Source of the DNA: Angomonas ambiguus
Taxonomy: Eukaryota; Euglenozoa; Kinetoplastea; Trypanosomatida; Trypanosomatidae
Assembly (NCBI GenBank): GCA_019695575.1
Contig: JADNSB010000082.1
Span: 1-64,000 of the forward strand
Direction: 5' to 3'
Length of the DNA: 64,000 nt
The notes below the pieces were generated by a model. It ran no database searches and was not told the DNA's origin. It worked only from the letters and a program-made list of their open reading frames with translations. Positions 9,448-17,641 of the stretch are shown one piece after another (the first letter of the stretch is position 1; every line of letters starts with the position of its first letter). Made by a program: the position numbers and the translations under genes.

Positions 9448-10617
9448 TTATCTTTTTTTATTGAACCCGTAAAAGACACAAACGCCTTCGGAGGGAATCA
9501 CGTAGCGACATTCCGTCCATGTTTTCTTCAATGACTCGAGCAGTGGCCTGTCGTCCTGGATATAGGTGTCCCCAAGAATATCCTTGATGTGCTTTCGTGT
9601 AATGGTAATCGCGTGATAGAAGGGGACCTGACTGAAGATGTGGTGAACCACGTGCGAGTCATTAATGTGATGAAGCCAGCCATTCAAAGGCCAGCCGTAA
9701 TCCCGATCCACAGCCGCGATGGCGCCCCGTACGAAGGTCCATTCTTCATGAGTGTAGTGTGGAAGACGAATATCAGAATGCTGCATATACGTGATATACA
9801 ACAACCAAAAGTTCACCCACAGATACGGGACGAAATACCAACAAACAAAGTTGGCCACACCAAATTTATAGGTGTACAAACCAAGGAGAAACAGCATACC
9901 CACAATACCAAGGTCGGAGACAATAATGTCCTCTGCATCCTCCGGTCGGAAAAGAGGGGAAGACGGTTCGAAATGGTTGGCGCGTCTTCCGTAATCTTGG
10001 CTAGCGACGTTAAACAGGAGATACGCAGGCCATCCGAAAAAGAACATGACGAACATTCCCCACAGCATTGCAATTGGAGACTCTTCCACCAGCTCAATAA
10101 TCTTATTTTCCTTCCGGGGAACAAAAACGTTGTCTTTAGTCAAGTGGTTGGTGTGTTTGTGATGGTTACCGTGGGTGATGCGCCAGCTGTGATAGGGAAC
10201 CAGTACGAAAGAGTGAAGAATCAGTCCAACCGCATTGTTCAACTGACGGTAGGGACTGAATGCATGATGGCCGCACTCGTGCGCCATCACCCACAATGCA
10301 GTGAAATTGAGACCTTGAACAAACCAGAAAATGCTCCAGAGTGACGCCTTAATGGCAAAGACGATGGGGGCAAAAATGGCGTAGGTCCCCACTGTACCCT
10401 CCAAGGCGGCAATGAAAGGAACCACCCATTTGTACATGACCGCATAGGCCACAATACACTGAACAATGTCACGGAGAACATATAGGCCACTCCGTAGCGC
10501 GGAACGCTCAAAGTACTTGGCTGGGATTTGGTCCTGGATCTCCTTGACAGTGAGAGTAGATGTGGGGATTATCACATCCACATCTTTCTCCAAACCTGCT
10601 TTCAGAACGGATTTCAT
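9448..10617 (-). CDS. Delta-12-type fatty acid desaturase (oleate desaturase)
   Basis: 389 residues from the chosen ATG. This is a membrane-bound di-iron desaturase with the three histidine boxes: HECGHH (113-118), HGNHHKHTNH (149-158) and HVVHH near residue 330. Two pairs of hydrophobic segments surround them. The HECGH and HxxHH forms and overall length fit plant/protist delta-12 (FAD2-like) enzymes, which turn oleate into linoleate in the ER. Exact regioselectivity (delta-12 versus omega-3) cannot be read from motifs alone. A longer frame starts at 10701, but its extra 28 residues (Phe/Ser-rich) are the translated polypyrimidine tract of a trans-splice acceptor. The predicted AG near 10637-10638 lies just upstream of the 10617 ATG, so I use that start. 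Confidence 0.93.
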   Translation of the reverse strand: MKSVLKAGLEKDVDVIIPTSTLTVKEIQDQIPAKYFERSALRSGLYVLRDIVQCIVAYAVMYKWVVPFIAALEGTVGTYAIFAPIVFAIKASLWSIFWFVQGLNFTALWVMAHECGHHAFSPYRQLNNAVGLILHSFVLVPYHSWRITHGNHHKHTNHLTKDNVFVPRKENKIIELVEESPIAMLWGMFVMFFFGWPAYLLFNVASQDYGRRANHFEPSSPLFRPEDAEDIIVSDLGIVGMLFLLGLYTYKFGVANFVCWYFVPYLWVNFWLLYITYMQHSDIRLPHYTHEEWTFVRGAIAAVDRDYGWPLNGWLHHINDSHVVHHIFSQVPFYHAITITRKHIKDILGDTYIQDDRPLLESLKKTWTECRYVIPSEGVCVFYGFNKKR

Positions 10618-10946
10618 CTTTGACTCAAAAGCAAGACTTGAGAGAAACACAAAAAAAAAAAAGGAACGGAAAGGAAAGGAAAAAAAAAAAGGGTTAGTCA
10701 CAGATAAAGGAAAAAAAAGAGGACGGAAAAAAAATATACGTACTAAACTTTAGCAAAAAAAAATCAACCCTTGGCCATTAATTGCAAAAATACAGATTCA
10801 CACCACACATATTTATATACTTGTATTTATAGAAAAACAAAAAACTTTAAAACTTTTTTAAATCATAAAAAAATAAACTAATACAAACAAATTAAAAAAA
10901 AAAAAACAATGACGATGTAAAACTATGTTATAAAGAGAAGTTGAAC
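10618..10946. other. Intergenic region, polypurine/AT-rich
   Basis: 329 bases between the giant coiled-coil gene and the desaturase. It contains the desaturase acceptor tract and A-rich sequence typical of 3' UTRs. Nothing else is recognised. Confidence 0.6.
10637..10692 (-). promoter_or_regulatory. Predicted trans-splice acceptor of the desaturase gene
   Basis: On the minus strand, a long T/C tract (complement of about 10643-10692) ends in CAAG, followed about 20 bases later by the ATG. This fits a spliced-leader acceptor and rules out the upstream in-frame start at 10701. Confidence 0.65.
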
Positions 10947-13900
10947 CTAATCTTTATCCATCTGGACGTTAGAAATTTGGTCTCCAGGAACATGACAGGC
11001 AAGGCTGCTGTCTATGATAAAAGCGGATTTTAGTGCCTCAGGACGATTTTCAAGTAAAGTTCTCCAATTCCCATCGAATATTTTTGTAAAACGGTGGGTG
11101 ACTTTCTTTTTATCATCTGATGGTAACCAATTTTCGTTGTGCCGCTTTAGTTCTTCCACTTCCTCCTTCAATTTGTCGACCTCCACTTCTAGATCATTAT
11201 TAGACTTCTTCTGTGAATCCAAGTCTTCTTCTAATCCCCTAATGTCACCCTCCAAAGCTGCACATCTATCCTTCTCTCTCTGCAACTCCCCAGAAAGTAA
11301 ATCATTAGCATCCTTTAGGTTATCAATATCCTCCAGCAGCGCTGCAAGATCATCCGCCTTCTCTTTTGATAGGGACTCCGCCTTTTCAGCATCCCGTAGT
11401 GCGTCCGCCAGCTGATTTTGTAAGTCCACTATTTCATCGTTACGATCCTCCAGAGCTTTTGTAGCTTGATCGGCAGAAACCTTAGCATCATCCAAAAGAG
11501 CCTTCATATCCTCCAAGTTGTCCAGCAGCTCAGTATATTCATCCTGCTTCTTTTTCAAATCATTCACAGCGCCGTCTAGATCTTCCTTTAACCTCTCATT
11601 CTCCGTCGTTAAACCTTCACCATCTTCTTTCAACTTCGCTAACTCCTCAGATAGCTCGTCGTTCGCCTTCTTTTCCTTCTCCAGCTCCTCCGCCATCCTC
11701 TCGAGGTCCTCCGCCTGCTTCGCCGCATCCGCCTCCAGGTCTGCAGCCCGGTCGCGAGCGTCATTCAGCTCATCCAGCGTCACAGCATACAGGGGCTCTG
11801 CCTCAATCACAGACGGGTCCACCGGTTCCTTGGCAGCGTCGCCACCGCGAGCACTTCTGGCAGGCGAGGAGCGGCTTCGGTCCTTCGAGGGGGCTCCGCC
11901 GTCCGCTGTGGAGAGTTCAGGGTCCGCCGCACGGGCGTCCAGGGCGTCTTGTCGCTTCTTTCGGTGGGCGGCAAGTTCTCGGTTGGCGTCGTCCAGCTGC
12001 GCCGCCAGGTCCTCCAACGCCTCCTTCTCCTTCGCTAACTCCTCAGATAGCTCGTCGTTCGCCTTCTTTTCCTTCTCCAGCTCCTCCGCCATCCTCTCGA
12101 GGTCCTCCGCCTGCTTCGCCGCATCCGCCTCCAGGTCTGCAGCCCGGTCGCGAGCGTCATTCAGCTCATCCAGCGTCACAGCATACAGGGGCTCTGCCTC
12201 AATCACAGACGGGTCCACCGGTTCCTTGGCAGCGTCGCCACCGCGAGCACTTCTGGCAGGCGAGGAGCGGCTTCGGTCCTTCGAGGGGGCTCCGCCGTCC
12301 GCTGTGGAGAGTTCAGGGTCCGCCGCACGGGCGTCCAGGGCGTCTTGTCGCTTCTTTCGGTGGGCGGCAAGTTCTCGGTTGGCGTCGTCCAGCTGCGCCG
12401 CCAGGTCCTCCAACGCCTCCTTCTCCTTCGCTAACTCCTCAGATAGCTCGTCGTTCGCCTTCTTTTCCTTCTCCAGCTCCTCCGCCATCCTCTCGAGGTC
12501 CTCCGCCTGCTTCGCCGCATCCGCCTCCAGGTCTGCAGCCCGGTCGCGAGCGTCATTCAGCTCATCCAGCGTCACAGCATACAGGGGCTCTGCCTCAATC
12601 ACAGACGGGTCCACCGGTTCCTTGGCAGCGTCGCCACCGCGAGCACTTCTGGCAGGCGAGGAGCGGCTTCGGTCCTTCGAGGGGGCTCCGCCGTCCGCTG
12701 TGGAGAGTTCAGGGTCCGCCGCACGGGCGTCCAGGGCGTCTTGTCGCTTCTTTCGGTGGGCGGCAAGTTCTCGGTTGGCGTCGTCCAGCTGCGCCGCCAG
12801 GTCCTCCAACGCCTCCTTCTCCTTCGCTAACTCCTCAGATAGCTCGTCGTTCGCCTTCTTTTCCTTCTCCAGCTCCTCCGCCTGCTTCGCCGCATCCGCC
12901 TCCAGGTCTGCAGCCCGGTCGCGAGCGTCATTCAGCTCATCCAGCGTCACAGCATACAGGGGCTCTGCCTCAATCACAGACGGGTCCACCGGTTCCTTGG
13001 CAGCGTCGCCACCGCGAGCACTTCTGGCAGGCGAGGAGCGGCTTCGGTCCTTCGAGGGGGCTCCGCCGTCCGCTGTGGAGAGTTCAGGGTCCGCCGCACG
13101 GGCGTCCAGGGCGTCTTGTCGCTTCTTTCGGTGGGCGGCAAGTTCTCGGTTGGCGTCGTCCAGCTGCGCCGCCAGGTCCTCCAACGCCTCCTTCTCCTTC
13201 GCTAACTCCTCAGATAGCTCGTCGTTCGCCTTCTTTTCCTTCTCCAGCTCCTCCGCCTGCTTCGCCGCATCCGCCTCCAGGTCTGCAGCCCGGTCGCGAG
13301 CGTCATTCAGCTCATCCAGCGTCACAGCATACAGGGGCTCTGCCTCAATCACAGACGGGTCCACCGGTTCCTTGGCAGCGTCGCCACCGCGAGCACTTCT
13401 GGCAGGCGAGGAGCGGCTTCGGTCCTTCGAGGGGGCTCCGCCGTCCGCTGTGGAGAGTTCAGGGTCCGCCGCACGGGCGTCCAGGGCGTCTTGTCGCTTC
13501 TTTCGGTGGGCGGCAAGTTCTCGGTTGGCGTCGTCCAGCTGCGCCGCCAGGTCCTCCAACGCCTCCTTCTCCTTCGCTAACTCCTCAGATAGCTCGTCGT
13601 TCGCCTTCTTTTCCTTCTCCAGCTCCTCCGCCATCCTCTCGAGGTCCTCCGCCTGCTTCGCCGCATCCGCCTCCAGGTCTGCAGCCCGGTCGCGAGCGTC
13701 ATTCAGCTCATCCAGCGTCACAGCATACAGGGGCTCTGCCTCAATCACAGACGGGTCCACCGGTTCCTTGGCAGCGTCGCCACCGCGAGCACTTCTGGCA
13801 GGCGAGGAGCGGCTTCGGTCCTTCGAGGGGGCTCCGCCGTCCGCTGTGGAGAGTTCAGGGTCCGCCGCACGGGCGTCCAGGGCGTCTTGTCGCTTCTTTC

Positions 13901-16742
13901 GGTGGGCGGCAAGTTCTCGGTTGGCGTCGTCCAGCTGCGCCGCCAGGTCCTCCAACGCCTCCTTCTCCTTCGCTAGTTCACTGGCAAGTTTCTCATTTTC
14001 CTCTGCTAGCTCATCGTTCGCTTTTTTTTCGCTGAGTAATTCGTCGGCTAGGTTATTGTTGATATTTTTCTCCTGGTCGAGCTCTTTTTGTATCTCTTTA
14101 TTTTTTTGTTTTTCTTCTTCCAGTTCATCCGCAAGGCGATCGTTTTCATCGGCCAGCTGGTTATTTGCGTCCTTCTCACTTTGAAGTTGATCCGCGAGAT
14201 CATCGTTGTTTTGTCTTTCCTTTTCAAGATCATCCGTCAATCCTTTGTTCTCTTCTGTTAGTATGTTATTTTCCTTATGAGCCTTTTCAAGTTCCTCCTC
14301 CACACCACTAGTAGCATTTCGTTGTTTTTCTAGCTCATTGGCTACTTTATCGTTTTCTTCAAGTGCCTTAGCCACGTCAGCGGTGAGATTAACGTTTTCA
14401 TCCGATAGCTTTTCGTTAAACTCTTTTTCCTTTTTCAAGTCTGCTTTTAACTTTTCATTCTCGTCAGCCAAAAATTTGTTTTCCTCGTTACACTTTTCTA
14501 GTTCGTCAGCAAGGGTATCGTTAGTTTTCTTCAGGTTTTCCAATTCTTCACTTAGCCGATCGCCTCGCGCCTTTTCTTGTGAAAGCTCATCACAAAGTTT
14601 ATCGTTTTCATCCGCCAGCTTGTCATTTGCTTCCCGTTCTTGTTCCAGTTCGTCACTAAGCCGTGCGTTTTCTTTTTCCAACTTTTCGTTAGCATCCTTT
14701 TCTCCATTCAGTTGGTCAACTAACTTATTATTCACGTCAGCAAGCCTATCGTTGGTATCCTTTTCCTTTTCTAATTCATCTGTTAAGGCTTCCTGCTTAG
14801 CTTCAAGATCTTGCATCTTACCTTCTGCATCTCCGAGCCTTTGTTGCAGTTCAACGTTGTCATTCTCTAACTTTTCACGTTCCTTTCGAAGATCGTCATT
14901 TTCAGCCGTCTCGTTCTTGAGTTCTGTTTCCAACGCCGCTGCATCCTCTTCTTGGTTTTTTAATTTCTCCTCTATATCGTTTAACTCCTTTCTTTTATCG
15001 TCAAATTCATCAAATGTAACCGATAGAAGTGGCTCTGAGGTGATACTACGAGGATCTACCGCTTGATGCTCAGGATTCTGGTTAAAAACTTTTGACCTTT
15101 GGTTACTGCCACTATCGTTTTTGGTCAGCTCAGGATCGTTAGCTCGAACATTATAGGCATTGTATCGTTTCAGTCGGTGTGCACCCAGCTCTTTTTCCTT
15201 TTCCTCCAAATCTTTAGATAAAATGTCACAATCCTGTAGAGCACGCTCTAAATCTTCGTTCGCTTTACGGAGCTCTTCTGCGAGGCGTTCATTGTCGCCT
15301 CGTTTGGCATCATATTCGTCCATCGAAACCGATAGGAGAGGCTCTTCCAGAATGGTCTGGGGATCAACAGACCCGTCGCTACGAGGTTGGCGCCCCCCGG
15401 AGCTACGCACACGGCTCGAGTTTGGTTTATCCAGATTCTTCAGCTCAGGGTCCCGCTCACGAGCCTCCCGGGCGTCGCGGCGCTTTTTCCGATGCGCTGC
15501 GAGTTCCTCATCTTTTTGGGCGGACTCACCCAAAAGTTTGTCCAACTCCTGCCGAAGATCTTCGAGCTCGGAATCCTTGGCAGTGAGCTCTTCACACAAT
15601 TTTTGAGTTTCATCTTGTTCATCGCGAAGCGCACAGGACAAGTAGTGTTCCAATAAATAAAATCTTTCTTCCAATTCGGCGGAGTACAAACTTATGCAAC
15701 GCAACTCGGTATCAGCATCTATAAAAGAATCTCCCACAATACGTAGTTTTTCCTTTAACTGGTAACGGAGCTTTCGAGCGTCAGACAAAATAATGCGCAC
15801 CTCATCATCGGTAAGAGCACAGTCAGAAACCCCGGAGTCTACCTGGGTAGGGCAAATGACGGCTGACAGGGGTATAGTCATTTTCACGGATGTCTTCGTA
15901 AAAGATGTCACTTGACCAGGAAGTGCGGCTGGGTTTTTAGCATTGAGTTCCTCCTTCAGTTTTGTCACACGATCACGACATGCCTTCATGCCAGAAATAG
16001 CATCGGCAATAGCATCATTCTGTTCTTGTATGCGATGATCTCCCAGCAACTTTTTGTACGCTTCCTGGTAGTCCAGCGCACAAATGACCCACGAATAAAT
16101 TGCAGAAATGATTGGGGAGTCCGCCTGTGCTGATTCAGGGGATACTCGACGGTCTGCAAATGTACGCTTCATCGAATCGGAGGAGGGGTACAACTTTGAG
16201 ATGACATCCGTTTTCAGTATATCGGAAAATGTAGTTACCTTCCGATACTCTACCTGGATATCCTCCCATTTGTAGTACTCATCAATACTTGGATCGCATT
16301 TGGAAATCGCCAAAGCAGCCTTCACGGATGCCATTGCAACCGGCGAGGGAGAGGATTGATTAATTAAATTTCTGTAGTCCACTTCATCAAACTCACACAA
16401 CGCATCACGAGCAGCATCGAACCGATTACGCACTTGTGAAACGTTATCCTCGTTAGAGCTTCTGATGGAAGCCAATTTTTCTCGTGCACTAGCGAGAAGA
16501 TTTTGATAATTTTTCATTTTTTGCATTTCTCCATCTACCTCACGAGAAAGAATAGATTTAAGTGTATCGATATTACCTTGGTGAATACCCCAAACCTCGA
16601 CAGCGGCGCTAAAATCATTTATTTCTTTCAAGGTACCCAGTGTCCACTGCCACTCTCCGGCGGGTTTTACAATATGGTCAAAAGCCACAACTTGTCCAAG
16701 ACGCAAGCTCTCGGTGGGTGGATCGAGTTTCTCCCGTAGCAT
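10947..16742 (-). CDS. Giant repetitive coiled-coil protein with dynein-stalk-like head
   Basis: 1931 residues, first gene of the leftward array. Residues about 80-250 resemble the microtubule-binding tip and adjoining helices of the dynein heavy-chain stalk: VKAALAISK, a WEDIQ..Y segment, FSDILKTDVI, then SPESAQADS...IYSWVICALDYQEAYKKL, matching the family pattern of a Ser-X-Ala turn, a Trp-Val and a closing Tyr. There is no AAA motor. The remainder is long coiled coil rich in EKE/DEL heptads. A recurring module (AAHRKKR..DPEL..VDP..I..EPL..V..DE) occurs twice in diverged form (about residues 420-640) and then as six near-identical copies (about 924-1702). The C-terminus is non-repetitive and ends in a short globular stretch. 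Likely a microtubule- or flagellum-associated cytoskeletal protein (inference). A named FAZ-type component is possible but not shown. Confidence 0.85.
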   Translation of the reverse strand: MLREKLDPPTESLRLGQVVAFDHIVKPAGEWQWTLGTLKEINDFSAAVEVWGIHQGNIDTLKSILSREVDGEMQKMKNYQNLLASAREKLASIRSSNEDNVSQVRNRFDAARDALCEFDEVDYRNLINQSSPSPVAMASVKAALAISKCDPSIDEYYKWEDIQVEYRKVTTFSDILKTDVISKLYPSSDSMKRTFADRRVSPESAQADSPIISAIYSWVICALDYQEAYKKLLGDHRIQEQNDAIADAISGMKACRDRVTKLKEELNAKNPAALPGQVTSFTKTSVKMTIPLSAVICPTQVDSGVSDCALTDDEVRIILSDARKLRYQLKEKLRIVGDSFIDADTELRCISLYSAELEERFYLLEHYLSCALRDEQDETQKLCEELTAKDSELEDLRQELDKLLGESAQKDEELAAHRKKRRDAREARERDPELKNLDKPNSSRVRSSGGRQPRSDGSVDPQTILEEPLLSVSMDEYDAKRGDNERLAEELRKANEDLERALQDCDILSKDLEEKEKELGAHRLKRYNAYNVRANDPELTKNDSGSNQRSKVFNQNPEHQAVDPRSITSEPLLSVTFDEFDDKRKELNDIEEKLKNQEEDAAALETELKNETAENDDLRKEREKLENDNVELQQRLGDAEGKMQDLEAKQEALTDELEKEKDTNDRLADVNNKLVDQLNGEKDANEKLEKENARLSDELEQEREANDKLADENDKLCDELSQEKARGDRLSEELENLKKTNDTLADELEKCNEENKFLADENEKLKADLKKEKEFNEKLSDENVNLTADVAKALEENDKVANELEKQRNATSGVEEELEKAHKENNILTEENKGLTDDLEKERQNNDDLADQLQSEKDANNQLADENDRLADELEEEKQKNKEIQKELDQEKNINNNLADELLSEKKANDELAEENEKLASELAKEKEALEDLAAQLDDANRELAAHRKKRQDALDARAADPELSTADGGAPSKDRSRSSPARSARGGDAAKEPVDPSVIEAEPLYAVTLDELNDARDRAADLEADAAKQAEDLERMAEELEKEKKANDELSEELAKEKEALEDLAAQLDDANRELAAHRKKRQDALDARAADPELSTADGGAPSKDRSRSSPARSARGGDAAKEPVDPSVIEAEPLYAVTLDELNDARDRAADLEADAAKQAEELEKEKKANDELSEELAKEKEALEDLAAQLDDANRELAAHRKKRQDALDARAADPELSTADGGAPSKDRSRSSPARSARGGDAAKEPVDPSVIEAEPLYAVTLDELNDARDRAADLEADAAKQAEELEKEKKANDELSEELAKEKEALEDLAAQLDDANRELAAHRKKRQDALDARAADPELSTADGGAPSKDRSRSSPARSARGGDAAKEPVDPSVIEAEPLYAVTLDELNDARDRAADLEADAAKQAEDLERMAEELEKEKKANDELSEELAKEKEALEDLAAQLDDANRELAAHRKKRQDALDARAADPELSTADGGAPSKDRSRSSPARSARGGDAAKEPVDPSVIEAEPLYAVTLDELNDARDRAADLEADAAKQAEDLERMAEELEKEKKANDELSEELAKEKEALEDLAAQLDDANRELAAHRKKRQDALDARAADPELSTADGGAPSKDRSRSSPARSARGGDAAKEPVDPSVIEAEPLYAVTLDELNDARDRAADLEADAAKQAEDLERMAEELEKEKKANDELSEELAKLKEDGEGLTTENERLKEDLDGAVNDLKKKQDEYTELLDNLEDMKALLDDAKVSADQATKALEDRNDEIVDLQNQLADALRDAEKAESLSKEKADDLAALLEDIDNLKDANDLLSGELQREKDRCAALEGDIRGLEEDLDSQKKSNNDLEVEVDKLKEEVEELKRHNENWLPSDDKKKVTHRFTKIFDGNWRTLLENRPEALKSAFIIDSSLACHVPGDQISNVQMDKD
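11640..13973 (-). repeat. Six tandem 396/375-bp coding repeats
   Basis: Spacing of the same landmark (at 11741, 12137, 12533, 12908, 13283, 13679) gives periods of 396, 396, 375, 375 and 396 bp, so the units encode 132 or 125 residues. The only length difference is a 7-residue block (DLERMAE) missing from the second and third copies in protein order. By eye the copies are otherwise identical in DNA sequence, and more GC-rich than the flanks. This implies recent expansion or ongoing homogenisation. Confidence 0.95.
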
Positions 16743-17533
16743 TTCCTTGTTCTTTGTTATATTTTATGATACAACTACTTGACCTGAATCTTTGAATTAA
16801 ATAGTAAGTTGAAAGGAAAAACTATGAACAAAATAATAATAATAATAAAAAAGTAAATCTTTTTGTATGTACTAAAATAACAATGTAAAATACGTACTAA
16901 TATTAAGAGAAAAAAAAAAACTTCACGATTAAAACTACAGGAAATAAAAACAAGGGAAAGTGAAATGGTGAGAAATCAAGTTTACAGAAGTTTTATTATT
17001 ATTATTATTATTTTTTTTGTAACTTCAGTGTTAAGCTTTAAGTCAAATGAAAATTACGAATCCTCCACAGAGTACTATCCGTAATTCGGAATTAAAAAAA
17101 AAATGTTAAAGGCCACCAGTAGAGAAAAAATTATTACTTTGGAGAATGATTGAAACTTCCAGCAACGCGAATGTATCTATTACCAAACCCGCATAGTAAA
17201 ATGAAGTTTCACTTTCAGTTTAATATTGCCTTAATGACCTTCATAAAGTACAAAATTTTAAAACAAAGGACTTTCTAATCAAGCCGATTTCCCCAGTCCC
17301 TGTAACGTCCAAAGTCAAGAAAAGGAGCCGTTCAACTCATAAATACCTTGAGAGCCTGGAAACCTCAGTTTCGCCATTCATTTACTTGAATTTTAAAATT
17401 CAGAAAGAACTAAGCAAAAGATATTTTGATGTCTGCTGTTCTCGCTTCCTCTTTTTACTTTTTAAACTCCCCTGGCTGTTTACACCTATTTGCCAGGGGG
17501 ACCCCTCCACCCGTCCCCTAATCCCCCCACCAC

Positions 17534-17570
<37 letters not shown>

Positions 17571-17641
17571 AAATAAACAACCCCGCACCCCTCTCCTCCC
17601 TCCCCTCAAGAAATAGGCCCCAACAGAAAGTTAAAAGAAAA
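16743..17641. promoter_or_regulatory. Divergent strand-switch region (probable transcription start region)
   Basis: About 0.9 kb between the leftward and rightward gene arrays. It is AT-rich, with ATT trinucleotide runs near 16840 and 17000, and a 35-nt A run at 17535-17569 flanked by C-rich sequence. No ORF with an ATG and no RNA gene is seen. In kinetoplastids such divergent regions are where RNA polymerase II starts both polycistronic units, usually without a TATA box and marked by histone variants; this assignment follows from gene layout only. The C/T-rich stretch at about 17580-17608 ending in AAG is the likely trans-splice acceptor of the first rightward gene. Confidence 0.7.
17535..17569 (+). 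repeat. Poly(A) run of 35 bases
   Basis: Uninterrupted A run inside the strand-switch region, flanked by CCCCCCACCACC on the left and ACAAATAAACAA on the right. Such long runs exclude nucleosomes and could mark the initiation region; length is also prone to assembly error. Confidence 0.9.

Noticed and set aside
11518-14184. 888-codon open frame antisense to the repeat array
   Set aside because: It is a mirror of the Glu/Lys/Ala-rich coding repeats, giving Ser/Ala/Phe-rich low complexity; array direction and conserved motifs favour the minus strand.
14338-15606. Further plus-strand ORFs (14338-15066, 15160-15606) over the coiled-coil gene
   Set aside because: Ser/Phe/Leu-rich translation of antisense heptads, no ATG context or domain of their own.
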